Shown: positions 10,008 through 19,529 of the stretch, piece after piece
Position numbering within the stretch: the first letter of the stretch is position 1
Layout of the letters: the number at the start of each line of letters is the position of its first letter
NCBI RefSeq assembly: GCF_016864555.1
Contig: NZ_CP044011.1
Location: forward strand, 2,995,501 to 3,059,500
Reading direction: 5' to 3'
From: Sinorhizobium sp. BG8
Lineage (GTDB): Bacteria > Pseudomonadota > Alphaproteobacteria > Rhizobiales > Rhizobiaceae
Length of the DNA: 64,000 nucleotides
The notes under the pieces: generated by a model
The model's database searches: none
What the model was told of the DNA's origin: nothing
The model's input: the letters and a program-made list of their open reading frames with translations, nothing else
Position numbers and translations under genes: made by a program

Positions 10008-10753
10008 CAGGAACCTACGGCGAGGGGCGGTGCGGAAACGCGGCCGAAGCGGCGCTCGCGACCGGCATATGTTTCGAGAGCCGCGAGAAAAGTCTCGCGT
10101 TTGAAATCCGGCCAGAAATCCGGAATGAACACGAACTCCGAATAGGCAGCCTGCCACAGAAGGAAGTTTGACAGCCTCTCCTCGCCGCTCGTGCGGATTA
10201 TGAGGTCGGGGTCGGGTATTCCGGCCGTATCGAGGTAGGATGAGATCCGTTCCGGCGTTATTTCGTCTGGACGAATCCGGCCCGCCATGGCATCGGCCGC
10301 CATGGCGCGCGCAGCACGCGCCATCTCGTCCCTGGAGCCGTAGTTGAAGGCAATTACCAGCGTGATGCCGGTATTCTGCTTCGTGGTCTCCTCTGCTTCG
10401 ATCAGCAGAGGAAGAATGTCGTCCCTGAGGTTGGACCTGTCGCCAATGACCCGGATGCGCACGTGTTCCTTGTGGAGAACCGCAAGGTCGCGGCGGATGA
10501 AGATCTTCAGGAGACCCATCAGATCCGACACCTCGCTCTCCGGCCGGCTCCAGTTCTCCGAGGAGAAGGCAAACAGCGTGAGATAGCCTATGCCGACGGA
10601 GCCGGCGGTGCGAACGGCTTCTCGCACCGCTTCGACGCCCTTGCGGTGTCCCATGCTGCGCGGAAGACCCCGGCTTTTTGCCCAACGCCCATTTCCGTCC
10701 ATGATGATGGCGACATGGGTCGGTACATTGCGAGACGCGAGGTTTGTCATCAA
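10007..10753 (-). CDS. uppS: Isoprenyl transferase (undecaprenyl diphosphate synthase)
   Basis: A 248-residue cis-prenyltransferase that adds isopentenyl units to farnesyl diphosphate to make the C55 lipid carrier for peptidoglycan and O-antigen. The family motifs are present: [14 protein letters not shown] (P-loop with catalytic Asp), [16 protein letters not shown] and the C-terminal [19 protein letters not shown]. It lies 31 bp downstream of frr and its stop codon shares a base with the cdsA start. Confidence 0.96.
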   Translation of the reverse strand: MMTNLASRNVPTHVAIIMDGNGRWAKSRGLPRSMGHRKGVEAVREAVRTAGSVGIGYLTLFAFSSENWSRPESEVSDLMGLLKIFIRRDLAVLHKEHVRIRVIGDRSNLRDDILPLLIEAEETTKQNTGITLVIAFNYGSRDEMARAARAMAADAMAGRIRPDEITPERISSYLDTAGIPDPDLIIRTSGEERLSNFLLWQAAYSEFVFIPDFWPDFKRETFLAALETYAGRERRFGRVSAPPLAVGS

Positions 10754-10784
10754 CGATCCGGGTTAAACACGCGAGGTCTGAACA

Positions 10785-11345
10785 TCAGACGTGCATGATT
10801 TCCTTTTCCTTGTCGGCAAGCAAGCGATCAACTTCGGAAATAGTCTCATCGGTCATTTTTTGGACCTTTTCCGACTGGCTGCGGCTCACATCCTGGCCGA
10901 TCGTTCCGTCTTTCTCTGCCTTCTTCAGGTCATCCATCCCGTCGCGGCGCACGTGGCGAATCGCGACCTTGCTCTTCTCGGCATAGTCGTGGGCGACCTT
11001 GACGAGTGAACGACGACGCTCCTCGTTGAGTTCCGGCAGAGGGATACGAAGATTCTGACCATCGACGATCGGGTTCAGGCCAAGGTTCGACTCCCGGATT
11101 GCGCGCTCCGCAGCTCCGACCATGGACTTGTCCCAAACCGATACCGACAGCATGCGCGGCTCCGGCACGGAGATGTTGGCGACCTGGTTCAACGGCACCC
11201 GCGAGCCATAGGCCTCGACGGTCACCGGATCGAGCACGTTTGCAGATGCACGGCCCGTGCGCAGCGAGGCAATGTCGCTCTTGAACGCGGAAATAGCGCC
11301 GTCCATGCGTCGCTTCAGTTCCTTAAGATCAACGCCTTCACTCAT
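10785..11345 (-). CDS. frr: Ribosome recycling factor
   Basis: The 186-residue RRF, which with EF-G splits the post-termination ribosome. The whole length is the expected three-helix bundle plus small beta domain, with conserved segments [32 protein letters not shown] and [10 protein letters not shown]-type sequences near the C-terminus. It sits 58 bp after pyrH, the near-universal pyrH-frr order. Confidence 0.97.
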   Translation of the reverse strand: MSEGVDLKELKRRMDGAISAFKSDIASLRTGRASANVLDPVTVEAYGSRVPLNQVANISVPEPRMLSVSVWDKSMVGAAERAIRESNLGLNPIVDGQNLRIPLPELNEERRRSLVKVAHDYAEKSKVAIRHVRRDGMDDLKKAEKDGTIGQDVSRSQSEKVQKMTDETISEVDRLLADKEKEIMHV

Positions 11346-11403
11346 TGTTCAAAACTCCTGTTTGCCAATTCCAAGCCGCACCGAACGTGCAGCACCCTCA
11401 AAC

Positions 11404-12125
11404 TCAATTGTCGGTTACGATGGTCCCATGTCCGCCGCCGGTCAATATTTCGGCAAACCCGCCCGCTTCGTGGATGGAGAACACGATGATCGGAATCGCA
11501 TTTTCCCGCGCCAATGCAACGGCTGCAACATCCATCACCATAAGGCCCTTTTCGAGCACTTCGCTGTGCGTAAGGCGGTCGAAGCGCGTAGCATCGGGGA
11601 ATTTCTTCGGGTCGGCCGAGTAGATGCCGTCGACCTGTGTCCCCTTGAATATCGCCTCGGCCCCATTTCGGCGGCGCGCAGTGCGGCAGCCGAGTCAGTC
11701 GTGAAGAACGGATTCCCGGTGCCGCCGGCAAAAATTACCACGCGGCCCTGGGACAGGTGAAAGAGCGTGGCGCGCTGCGAGAAGCTTTCGCAGATCTCCG
11801 GCATGGCGATTGCCGACAGGACCACCGTGTCGATATCCAGCTTGCGGAGCGAGGTGGCAAGCGCTAGCGCGTTGATCACCGTCGCGAGCATGCCCATGTG
11901 ATCACCGGTCACCCGGTCGCCACCCTTCGAGGCGACGGCCACGCCGCGGAAGATGTTGCCTCCGCCGACGACAACACCCACTTCGACGCCAAGCGCCCGC
12001 GCCTCTGCGATGTCGCCGGCAATCCGGTCAGCGACGGCCACGTCTATCCCGAACCCCTGTGATCCCATCAAGGCCTCGCCGGAGGCTTTCAGAAGGACAC
12101 GCTTGTAGAGAGGCTTGGCGGACAT
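11404..12125 (-). CDS. pyrH: UMP kinase, with a -1 frameshift at a G run
   Basis: UMP kinase (amino-acid-kinase fold) phosphorylates UMP to UDP and is regulated by GTP and UTP. From [20 protein letters not shown] through [11 protein letters not shown] to [12 protein letters not shown] the frame is intact. The rest ([20 protein letters not shown] to GTIVTDN) lies in the next frame. One extra C in the plus-strand run 11661-11664 (coding ATGGGG to ATGGGGG) joins the two and gives exactly 240 residues, the normal size. A second error of the same type as in lpxD, in another essential gene, points to the sequence rather than the organism. Start chosen at the ATG complementary to 12123-12125. Confidence 0.93.
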
Positions 12126-12313
12126 TGTTGCTCCTGAACTGTGGACTGTGCGAATGGCGCCGGCCTGGCGTTTCTCGTCAGAGGACCGAACTCTGCCTTG
12201 TGACAGAGCCGCCTGAGGATTGGCCGGCAAATGTGATCTGCCTGCCGGATACACGAAGGGCACCGCGTTGTCACGCGATGCCCCGTTGTTTTCCCAATCC
12301 GGGTTAAGAAAAA

Positions 12314-13237
12314 TCAGCCCTTGGCGACTGCAGCAACTTCCGCAGCGAAGTCCGATTCTTCCTTTTCGACGCCCTCGCCGAGCAGCAGTCGGGCCATGCC
12401 GACAACCTCGATCGGAGCGCCTGCGAGCTTCTCGGCGTCCTTGAGTGCCTGGCCGACAGTCACTTCCGGGTTGATGACGAATGCCTGCGACAGCAGCGCG
12501 ACTTCTTCGAAGAACTTGCGCATGCGGCCTTCAACCATCTTCTCGATGATGTTGTCCGGCTTGCCGGAAGCGCGCGACTGCTCGATGAAGACGTTGCGCT
12601 CGCGTTCTGCGACAGCAGCATCGACCTCTTCGGCGCGGATGGCGAGCGGGTTGGTGGCAGCAATGTGCATCGCGACCTGACGGCCAACCGAGAAGAGCAC
12701 TTCCTTGTCGCCGATCGACTTCAGTGCGACCAGAACACCGAGCTTACCGATGCCGTCGCCGGCAGCGTTGTGGATATAGGTGGCAACGACGCCGTCTTCG
12801 ACCTTGAGCAGGGCAGCGCGACGAAGGGTCATGTTTTCGCCGATCGTTGCGACGGCATCCTTGATCGACTCATCGACGGTCTTGCCGGTTGCCGGGTAGA
12901 TCGCCTTCGAGATGGCTTCGACGCTGCCGTCGGTGCCAAGAGCAACGTTTGCGATGCCGCGAACGAGTTCCTGGAAAGCTTCGTTACGAGCGACGAAGTC
13001 GGTCTCGGAGTTGAGTTCGATCGCAACAGCCTTGACGCCGCCGCTGACGATGCCGACGAGGCCTTCTGCAGCCGTGCGGCCGGACTTCTTGTCAGCCTTG
13101 GCGATACCCTTGGCGCGCAGCCAGTCGATCGCCGCTTCCATGTCGCCATTGGTTTCGTTGAGCGCCTTTTTGCAATCCATCATGCCTGCGCCGCTCTTTT
13201 CGCGCAGTTCCTTCACCATTGCTGCAGTGATTTCCAT
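12314..13237 (-). CDS. tsf: Elongation factor Ts
   Basis: A 307-residue nucleotide-exchange factor for EF-Tu. The N-terminal UBA-like module shows the signature [19 protein letters not shown]. The two core subdomains contain the [10 protein letters not shown] motif that contacts EF-Tu and the block [10 protein letters not shown]. It follows rpsB after a 254-bp gap that contains an intrinsic terminator, so part of its transcription may depend on readthrough or a separate start. Confidence 0.97.
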   Translation of the reverse strand: MEITAAMVKELREKSGAGMMDCKKALNETNGDMEAAIDWLRAKGIAKADKKSGRTAAEGLVGIVSGGVKAVAIELNSETDFVARNEAFQELVRGIANVALGTDGSVEAISKAIYPATGKTVDESIKDAVATIGENMTLRRAALLKVEDGVVATYIHNAAGDGIGKLGVLVALKSIGDKEVLFSVGRQVAMHIAATNPLAIRAEEVDAAVAERERNVFIEQSRASGKPDNIIEKMVEGRMRKFFEEVALLSQAFVINPEVTVGQALKDAEKLAGAPIEVVGMARLLLGEGVEKEESDFAAEVAAVAKG

Positions 13238-13395
13238 CGTCTCGCCTCTTCACAGTTCTCGAAGGGGTGCGTGCGCAGACTTTACGCCGCTGCACGGCTC
13301 CCGGTTTAGGCAGGGGATGCCCCCTGCTTGTAACAGTTTGATGACTGGCATCGTCCCGAGGGCAGGTCCTGCGCGAGCGCACCAGGTTCGCCCCG

Positions 13396-13442
13396 GAAAA
13401 AATGACAAGGCCGTTCGACCTTTCGGTGAAGAACGGCCTTGT
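13396..13442 (-). terminator. Intrinsic terminator/attenuator between rpsB and tsf
   Basis: A 12-bp perfect stem (13405-13416 with 13431-13442) with a 14-base loop is followed on the minus strand by TCA and six Ts (complement of 13397-13402). It is placed to end rpsB transcripts before tsf, giving partial polarity between S2 and EF-Ts. Confidence 0.85.
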
Positions 13443-13491
13443 CCCGATTGTCATGCGGACGGAAGCGGATCGCGCTTCGCGTCCCGGCCTA

Positions 13492-14268
13492 TCAGGCTTC
13501 GGCTTCTGCTTCTGCTTCTGCCAGAGCCGGCTCGATCGGGGCTTCCGAGGAAGCGCCGATATCACGGCCGGATGCGCCCTGCTGGCGTGCGATGCCGTCG
13601 ATGGCCGCACGAGCGATCAGGTCGCAGTAAAGTGCGATGGCGCGCGAAGCGTCGTCGTTGCCCGGGATCGGGAAGTCGATCGGATCCGGATCGCAGTTGG
13701 AGTCGATGATGGCGACGACCGGGATGCCGAGACGCTTGGCTTCCTGGATCGCGATCGATTCCTTGTTGGTGTCGATGATGAACATCAGGTCCGGCGTGCC
13801 GCCCATGTCGCGGATACCGCCGAGAGCCTTCTCGAGCTTCTCGCGTTCGCGCTCAAGGTTCAGGCGCTCCTTCTTGGTGAAGCCCGAAGCTTCCGAAGAG
13901 AGGATCTCGTCGAGCTTGCGCAGACGCTGGATCGAGTTGGAGATCGTCTTCCAGTTGGTCATCATGCCGCCGAGCCAGCGAGCATTGACGTAGTACTGGG
14001 CCGAACGCTTGGCAGCATCGGCGATGATCTCGGATGCCTGGCGCTTCGTGCCGACGAAGAGAACGCGACCGCCACCAGCTACGGTGTCGCTGACGACCTG
14101 CAGCGCACGGTGCAGCATCGGCACGGTCTGTGCGAGGTCGATGATGTGAACGTTGCTGCGATCGCCGAAGATATACGGCTTCATTTTCGGGTTCCAGCGA
14201 TGAGTCTGGTGACCGAAGTGAACACCAGCTTCCAGAAGCTGGCGCATGCTGAAATCAGGCAATGCCAT
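13492..14268 (-). CDS. rpsB: 30S ribosomal protein S2
   Basis: A 258-residue S2. The start [20 protein letters not shown] matches family N-termini and lies at the ATG complementary to 14266-14268, so the longer open frame was not used. Conserved stretches [32 protein letters not shown] and [20 protein letters not shown] are present. The C-terminus carries a short acidic Glu-Ala repeat tail, common in rhizobial S2. First gene of the minus-strand rpsB-tsf-pyrH-frr block, with a probable promoter ~130 bp upstream. Confidence 0.97.
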   Translation of the reverse strand: MALPDFSMRQLLEAGVHFGHQTHRWNPKMKPYIFGDRSNVHIIDLAQTVPMLHRALQVVSDTVAGGGRVLFVGTKRQASEIIADAAKRSAQYYVNARWLGGMMTNWKTISNSIQRLRKLDEILSSEASGFTKKERLNLEREREKLEKALGGIRDMGGTPDLMFIIDTNKESIAIQEAKRLGIPVVAIIDSNCDPDPIDFPIPGNDDASRAIALYCDLIARAAIDGIARQQGASGRDIGASSEAPIEPALAEAEAEAEA

Positions 14269-14394
14269 GCCTTTTTCTCCTTTTCCGGTTGAACCTCCGC
14301 AAGGCGAACAGCAGAACCCATACGGCCCTGCCACCGGGCGGAACGATCCGGATTTCTCCCGGAACATCCCATGCCTCACGTGTGGAATGCGGTG

Positions 14395-14423
14395 CCCTTA
14401 GCTTCACCGCGTCGTTAAATCAA
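14395..14423 (-). promoter_or_regulatory. Probable sigma-70 promoter of rpsB
   Basis: On the minus strand TTGATT (complement of 14418-14423) and TAAGGG (complement of 14395-14400) are separated by 17 bases. The preceding CT makes the -35 CTTGAT, close to the alphaproteobacterial consensus CTTGAC. It would give a leader of about 120 nt, room for autoregulation by S2. Confidence 0.5.
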
Positions 14424-14467
14424 GTAAAAAGCGTGCGGCGTCGCCTGGAGTGCGCCTCATATCGAGG

Positions 14468-15295
14468 CTATTTGCACTCATCCGCCTTGAAGAGTTCAAG
14501 TTTCGCAAGCTTTCCGGAAAGCACGAACTCGCCATAGTCCATCGTCAGGTCGCGCGTGATTCCATTCTCATAGAGCTTGAACGACATGCGATAGACCGGC
14601 AGCGCATCGCCATCCTTGCTGTCGTTGTAGTAGGCGATCGTGACGGGCCAGAAGGCTTGCTTGGAAAATGTACCGGCCTTGTCGGCGTCGACGTCCCCTG
14701 CCCGCGGCATTTCACGCTTTCCGAGAACTGTGGTCGTCATCAGCGTCTTGTCGCCCGAATCCGAGCCGTCGAAAATGCGCGCCTCGAAGAACTTGTCACC
14801 TTTTCGCGCCCTGTCGATGACCTCGATCATGTGCTCCGTCGGAAACCGGCTTTCTGCAAGTTCGAAATTCTTGGTGTCCGGCGCCGTCAGAGCGACGCTG
14901 ACCCCTTTCGAAACGTCGTGTGCGGAACCGCGAACCTCCTTGTCGAGCTTCTGGTCGGTGAAGGAGCGCGTGAGGAAACGGAAGTTGCGGTTCTTCAGGT
15001 CTTCGTAGGTCGTGGTCTGCTGGTCGGTGAGCCGTGTATCCTCGCCGGTGTTGACCTGCGTCACGAAACGGAAGCTCACCGTGTAACCCTCGCAAGGACT
15101 TCCGTTGAATTCATAGACCATCCGGCCATACATTCCGGCTATGCCCGAGCGCTCGGTGGCATTCTTCAGCTGGAGATCGTAGACCGCGCGATGGGGAGCA
15201 AGTCCAATTGCCGGCGCAGCGTAGGCGCTGGTGGCAGACACCCCGGCAAGGAATGCAGCGGCCGTACCTGCCGCGGCAAAGGTTGAACGAAGCAT
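14468..15295 (-). CDS. eipB: EipB-like periplasmic envelope-integrity protein (DUF1849)
   Basis: A 275-residue secreted protein. The first ~27 residues form a signal peptide ending near SAYA-A. The mature part begins APAIGLAPHRAVYDLQLKNA, a hallmark of the family. Two cysteines, Cys68 (GSPCEGY) and Cys274 (the penultimate residue), match the pair reported to form a disulfide in Brucella abortus EipB. That protein folds as a 14-stranded periplasmic beta-spiral needed for envelope integrity. Start chosen at MLRSTF, as the open frame upstream lacks a signal sequence. Function is inferred by homology. Confidence 0.88.
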   Translation of the reverse strand: MLRSTFAAAGTAAAFLAGVSATSAYAAPAIGLAPHRAVYDLQLKNATERSGIAGMYGRMVYEFNGSPCEGYTVSFRFVTQVNTGEDTRLTDQQTTTYEDLKNRNFRFLTRSFTDQKLDKEVRGSAHDVSKGVSVALTAPDTKNFELAESRFPTEHMIEVIDRARKGDKFFEARIFDGSDSGDKTLMTTTVLGKREMPRAGDVDADKAGTFSKQAFWPVTIAYYNDSKDGDALPVYRMSFKLYENGITRDLTMDYGEFVLSGKLAKLELFKADECK

Positions 15296-15509
15296 TCGTT
15301 TTCTCCTGTTGGACTCGTGCCTCATGTTATATGAAGACATCCGGCAAAAGCGAGGCATATGTCTCGTTCGCCTGTTGAATTCGCGAGGAAATCCCAGGGC
15401 CGCGGGAGTGGATGTCGAAGGACGTCCGATACGCTGAGCCGCATGAGGAAAAAGGGACCAAAGCCGCCGGTTTCAACGGTCGGCTGCCGGAAACGCAATG
15501 GAGAACGAT

Positions 15510-15977
15510 ATGTCAGTCGAAATCGAAAACCGCATCAAGGACCTTGGCTACACGCTCCCGGTAGCTGCCGCTCCCGTCGCCAACTACGTCGCCTATGTCA
15601 TTAGCGGCAACATCCTGCATATCTCCGGGCAACTGCCCATGGCGGACGGCAAGGTCGCGGTTACCGGCCATCTCGGCAAGGGTGTAGATGTCGCGACGGC
15701 GCAGAAGGCCGCGGAACTTTGCGCAATCAACATTCTTGCGCAGGCAAAGGCAGCGCTCGGCGGCGACCTGTCCCGGATCCGCAGGCTCGTGAAAATAAAC
15801 GGCTACGTTGCGTCCGCCCCCGAATTTGTCGAGCAGCACCTTGTCATCAACGGCGCCTCGAACCTGTTCGTGTCGGCGCTCGGCGAAGTCGCCAAGCATG
15901 CCCGCGCCGCGGTCGGTGTCGCAAGCCTTCCCATGAACGCCGCCGTCGAGGTGGATGCGATCATGGAGATTGCCTGA
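15510..15977 (+). CDS. RidA family protein
   Basis: A 155-residue YjgF/YER057c/UK114 (RidA-like) protein. These trimeric enzymes hydrolyse reactive enamine/imine intermediates, though several subgroups have no known substrate. Typical features include SGNILHISGQLPM and the C-terminal VGVASLPMNAAVEVDAI. The usual catalytic Arg of RidA proper (in an R-x-A/C-V context) is not seen here: the place reads ARAAVGVASLP. This is therefore probably one of the RidA subfamilies rather than RidA itself. I start at the second ATG, which has GGAG seven bases upstream, although an in-frame ATG lies 12 bases earlier. Its stop shares a base with the next gene. Confidence 0.85.
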   Translation: MSVEIENRIKDLGYTLPVAAAPVANYVAYVISGNILHISGQLPMADGKVAVTGHLGKGVDVATAQKAAELCAINILAQAKAALGGDLSRIRRLVKINGYVASAPEFVEQHLVINGASNLFVSALGEVAKHARAAVGVASLPMNAAVEVDAIMEIA

Positions 15978-16702
15978 TGCCCGCGATCGAATGGCTGACC
16001 GCGCAGCCGATCGCCCATCGCGGCTATCACGACCAGAACCGGACCGTGTGGGAAAACACTCTGTCCGCTTTCACCCGGGCGGTTGAAGCTGGTTTTACGA
16101 TCGAGTGCGATCTGCAGTACGCCGCAGACGGCGTCCCCGTGGTCTTCCATGACGACAAGCTGGATCGCCTCTGCTCTATCCCCGGCGACGTCAGGGCGAA
16201 GACGTCGGTCGAGCTCGGCATGCTTTCGGTTGGCGGCACGCAGGACAAGGTGCCGACACTCTCCCAACTCCTCAAGCTCGTCGACGGCCGCGTACCGCTC
16301 GTCATCGAACTGAAGGGGCGCAAGGACGACGACGAGGGTTTCGTCGCGAGCGTCCTTGAGATCATCGAGGACTACAAGGGATCGATTGCCCTGATGAGCT
16401 TCGATCATTGGTTGCTGAAGGAGGCAAAGGAACTCGGTTCGCCGCGTCCTGTGGGGCTTACCGCAGGCGGGATCGATTCGGAGACCTTCTTTGTCCACGA
16501 GGAGGCCATGCATCTCGGGCTCGATTTCATCTCCTACTTCTATGGCGACCTGCCCAATCCCTTCATCTCGAAGGAACGCAAGGCCGGCATTCCGGTCATC
16601 ACCTGGACGGTCCGCGACGCCCAAGGCGTCGAGAAGACCCGTGCCGAGGCCGATCAGATGACGTTTGAAGGCTTCGACCCACGGGAGGCGCTGATTTCCT
16701 GA
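15977..16702 (+). CDS. Glycerophosphodiester phosphodiesterase family protein
   Basis: A 241-residue GDPD-family TIM barrel hydrolysing glycerophosphodiesters to glycerol-3-phosphate and an alcohol. Active-site residues are visible: His14-Arg15 (AHRGY), Glu43 and Asp45 (TIECDLQY), and His58 (VVFHDDKLDR). There is no signal peptide, so it is likely cytoplasmic, as in UgpQ. The ATG shares one base with the ridA-like stop (TGATG) and the next gene starts 2 bp after its stop, so a four-gene run is probable. Confidence 0.9.
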   Translation: MPAIEWLTAQPIAHRGYHDQNRTVWENTLSAFTRAVEAGFTIECDLQYAADGVPVVFHDDKLDRLCSIPGDVRAKTSVELGMLSVGGTQDKVPTLSQLLKLVDGRVPLVIELKGRKDDDEGFVASVLEIIEDYKGSIALMSFDHWLLKEAKELGSPRPVGLTAGGIDSETFFVHEEAMHLGLDFISYFYGDLPNPFISKERKAGIPVITWTVRDAQGVEKTRAEADQMTFEGFDPREALIS

Positions 16703-16704
16703 CG

Positions 16705-17946
16705 ATGGCGGATTCCTTGGAGATAAGGATCGAGACGAGTTTCAGCGACATTCCGCGCGATGAATGGAACAGGCTGGCGGGTGCGGCCCGTCGCGAGGGC
16801 GACGCCGAGTACAACCCCTTCATAAGCCACGCCTTCCTCTCGTCGCTGGAACAGTCCGGATCGGCTACCGCCCGTACCGGCTGGCTGGGACAGCATCTGC
16901 TACTGAAAGACCGGGAGGGGGCGCTTCTGGGCGCCCTGCCCGCCTACCTGAAAAACAACAGCCAGGGCGAGTATGTCTTCGACCACGGCTGGGCGGATGC
17001 CTTTGAACGCGCCGGTGGCCGCTACTATCCGAAACTCCAGTCCTCAATTCCGTTCACCCCGGCAACCGGGCCGCGACTTCTGCACAGGATCGGCAGCAAC
17101 GCCGACGAAGTGCGGCGGGGATTGGCGGAGGGGCTGAAGGAACTGGCGCGGCAACACTCGATCTCATCGGCTCATGTCACCTTCGTGCCCGAAGGCGAGA
17201 TGCGGGTCTTCGAGGCGGCGGGCTATCTGCACCGAACCGACCAGCAGTTCCATTTTCTGAACGAGGGCTATGCGTCGCACGGCGAATTCTTGGCGACGCT
17301 CGCTTCGCGCAAGCGCAAGGCGCTGAAGAAGGAACGCCGTGCCGCACTGGAACACGGCATCACGATCGATTGGCTGACCGGCAAGGACCTGACCGAATCG
17401 ATCTGGGACCAGTTCTTCGCCTTTTACATGGATACCGGCAGCAGGAAGTGGGGGCGCCCCTATCTCACGCGGCAGTTCTACTCGCTGATCGGCGAACGCA
17501 TGGCCGAGGATGTCCTCCTCGTCATGGCCAAGCGCAACGGCCGCTACATCGCCGGGGCGATCAACTTCATCGGAAGCGACACCCTCTTTGGCCGGCACTG
17601 GGGATGCGTGGAAGACCACCCCTTCCTGCACTTCGAAGTGTGCTACCACCAGGCGATCGACTTCGCGATCGCCAGGGGGTTGAAGCGGGTCGAAGCCGGT
17701 GCGCAGGGGGAACACAAGCTTGCGCGCGGTTATCGGCCGATTACCACCCATTCGGCCCATTTCATCCTGCATCCCGGCCTCAGGCGAGCCGTCGCGGACT
17801 ACCTCGAACGAGAGAGGCTGGACGTGGAGGCAATGGGAGAATATCTCAACGACCACACCCCCTTCCGCAAGGGCGACGACGACCGGATCGACGAGGAGCC
17901 GGATCCGAGCGGACTTGGGGAGCACACCACGAGGAGACATCAATGA
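16705..17946 (+). CDS. FemAB-like GNAT acyltransferase (PF04339-type)
   Basis: A 413-residue cytoplasmic protein of the peptidogalycan-biosynthesis/FemAB-like N-acyltransferase family, which is widespread and poorly characterised in alphaproteobacteria. Recognisable segments are NPFISHAFLSSLEQSGSA near the N-terminus, the central LASRKRKALKKERRAA basic stretch, and the C-terminal block HFEVCYHQAIDFAIARGLKRVEAGAQGEHKLARGY. The acyl acceptor is unknown. It overlaps the following HIT gene by 4 bp. Confidence 0.82.
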   Translation: MADSLEIRIETSFSDIPRDEWNRLAGAARREGDAEYNPFISHAFLSSLEQSGSATARTGWLGQHLLLKDREGALLGALPAYLKNNSQGEYVFDHGWADAFERAGGRYYPKLQSSIPFTPATGPRLLHRIGSNADEVRRGLAEGLKELARQHSISSAHVTFVPEGEMRVFEAAGYLHRTDQQFHFLNEGYASHGEFLATLASRKRKALKKERRAALEHGITIDWLTGKDLTESIWDQFFAFYMDTGSRKWGRPYLTRQFYSLIGERMAEDVLLVMAKRNGRYIAGAINFIGSDTLFGRHWGCVEDHPFLHFEVCYHQAIDFAIARGLKRVEAGAQGEHKLARGYRPITTHSAHFILHPGLRRAVADYLERERLDVEAMGEYLNDHTPFRKGDDDRIDEEPDPSGLGEHTTRRHQ

Positions 17947-18374
17947 GCGCTGGCGCCTACGATCCGAACAACATCTTCGCCAAGATCCTGCGCGGCGAAA
18001 TTCCGTCCCACAGGGTTTACGAGGACGATGACGCAATAGCGTTCATGGATGTGATGCCTCAGGCCAAGGGACATACGCTCATCGTACCCAAAGTCCCTTC
18101 GCGCAACCTTCTCGACGCCGATCCGCAGACCCTGTCGCGGTTGATCCCGGTGGTCCAGAAGATTGCCGTGGCTGTCAAGGAAGCCTTCGACGCAGATGGC
18201 GTCACGGTTATCCAGTTCAACGAGCCGGCGGCCGGGCAGACGGTATTCCATCTGCATTTCCACGTCATTCCTCGCGTCGATGGCGTTCCCTTGCGCCCGC
18301 ACTCCGGCACGATGGAAGACCCGGCGGTGCTTGCCGGCAACGCAGAGAAGTTGCGGGCCGCCCTGGCCGGCTGA
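17943..18374 (+). CDS. HIT family (histidine triad) protein
   Basis: A 143-residue Hint-branch nucleotide hydrolase/transferase. The triad motif is HLHFHVIPR at about residues 98-106. The N-terminal NIFAKILRGEIPSHRVYEDD and GHTLIVPK segments are standard. It likely hydrolyses adenosine phosphoramidates. Start at the ATGA overlap with the acyltransferase stop. It converges with azlD, with only 7 bp between the two stops. Confidence 0.93.
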   Translation: MSAGAYDPNNIFAKILRGEIPSHRVYEDDDAIAFMDVMPQAKGHTLIVPKVPSRNLLDADPQTLSRLIPVVQKIAVAVKEAFDADGVTVIQFNEPAAGQTVFHLHFHVIPRVDGVPLRPHSGTMEDPAVLAGNAEKLRAALAG

Positions 18375-18381
18375 CAGTCCC

Positions 18382-18723
18382 TCAGGTACCAAGCACCAGC
18401 AGTCCCGCCGCCAGCATCCCAATGGCGGCGGCGATCGTCGGGATCTGTCGCTTGCCCGTCGCGAAGAAGACCGCCGCCCCGAACGCGACGGATCCCAGGC
18501 GCAACCACAGCGGCGAGTGCTCCAGGACGCCGTTAGGGTAGAGGATAAGTTTGGCGATGACCGCGGCGACGAGCGCCGTCGCGACCGCCCTCACCCAATT
18601 CAGCAGTTCCGAGCTTTCATCGATACGGTTGCCGGCAAGAACGCCGATCCAGCGCCAGATGTCCGTCGCGAGCCAACCCGCGACGGCAATGAAAACATAG
18701 GGCCAAACGCCTTCGAAACTCAT
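18382..18723 (-). CDS. azlD: AzlD-type branched-chain amino acid export subunit
   Basis: A 113-residue membrane protein with four hydrophobic segments, the size and pattern of AzlD/YgaH. These pair with AzlC to export branched-chain amino acids or their analogues. The N-terminal WPYVFIAVAGWLATDIWRW and central WVRAVATALVAAVIAKLI are family-like. ATG complementary to 18721-18723; it overlaps the azlC stop by 4 bp. Confidence 0.82.
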   Translation of the reverse strand: MSFEGVWPYVFIAVAGWLATDIWRWIGVLAGNRIDESSELLNWVRAVATALVAAVIAKLILYPNGVLEHSPLWLRLGSVAFGAAVFFATGKRQIPTIAAAIGMLAAGLLVLGT

Positions 18724-19457
18724 TTCGCGCGCTCCGTGCCCCGCCGAAGTTGACGCTCCCCCGCCCACGCAAGTGTTCCGCCGACGAGGCCTGCAAGGAC
18801 GATGTCGTACTCCGGGGCAATGGCATGGAAAACCGCACCGAAGACGAGCCCCGTGCCCAGCGCCCAGTAGATCACCCTGTGCCGGGCCGAGATCCAGATG
18901 GAAGTCAGGAAGTAGACCGGCGTGAGGAAGAAAAGGCACCCCGAAACGAGCGGCGGGAACTCCGAAACCAGCCCATAAGCGAGCCCGACCAGGAGGATGT
19001 TGGCGACTGTCAGCGTGATCGAAAAACCCGCGAAGAAGGTAAGTCGCTGGTCGCGCGGCACCTCCCGCACCCGTTCCATCGCGAAGACCCATGCGGTGAT
19101 GGCAATGAAGTGTGACAGCAGCAGCAGCAACCAGGTCGGCGTTCGCGGTCCGCGCAGTTCCGGGATGAGCGCCGCCACCATCGGAGCCATGCGGACCGAC
19201 GAAAGCGTAACGGCGACAAACGCGGTTACGAGATGTGCTCCCGATAGCATGCTTCCGACCAGGATCACCTTCGCTGGCAGCGCCCAGACGATTCCCGTCA
19301 TGAACATCACCTGCTCGACAGGCACCCCGGATTCGGCCGTAAAGGCCGCGAACCCGACGAAGGAAAGCATGAGGATGATCGCCGGCACGCTGAACATGCC
19401 CTGCATGCCCCGCACGAACCAGTAGTGCGACGACATTCGGGTTGCCTCAGAATGCAT
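18720..19457 (-). CDS. azlC: AzlC family branched-chain amino acid permease subunit
   Basis: A 245-residue polytopic membrane protein of the AzlC/YgaZ family, normally the large subunit of a two-component exporter. Hydrophobic spans run throughout, and the family segment SGAHLVTAFVAVTLSSVRMAP is clear. Two starts are possible, at 19457 and at 19436 (MSSHYWF, with GAGG eight bases upstream); both are in frame. The next gene is its azlD partner with overlapping stop and start. Confidence 0.86.
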   Translation of the reverse strand: MHSEATRMSSHYWFVRGMQGMFSVPAIILMLSFVGFAAFTAESGVPVEQVMFMTGIVWALPAKVILVGSMLSGAHLVTAFVAVTLSSVRMAPMVAALIPELRGPRTPTWLLLLLSHFIAITAWVFAMERVREVPRDQRLTFFAGFSITLTVANILLVGLAYGLVSEFPPLVSGCLFFLTPVYFLTSIWISARHRVIYWALGTGLVFGAVFHAIAPEYDIVLAGLVGGTLAWAGERQLRRGTERAK

Positions 19458-19483
19458 CGGGACTTTCCAGGAAACGACATGAA

Positions 19484-19508
19484 ATTGCCGGGCAGTTTCC
19501 TGCCCGGC
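19484..19508 (-). terminator. Hairpin terminator downstream of clpA
   Basis: A perfect 9-bp stem (19487-19495 with 19500-19508, GCCGGGCAG) with a 4-base loop lies 22 bp after the clpA stop. The following minus-strand bases AATTTC give only a weak T tract. Confidence 0.6.
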
Positions 19509-19529
19509 GCGATGTTTGGATGATTGGCG

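Noticed and set aside
10008-10685. Extended N-terminus of cdsA reaching into uppS
   Set aside because: The extra ~226 residues have no membrane spans or homology and overlap uppS; the ATG at the uppS stop fits CdsA exactly.
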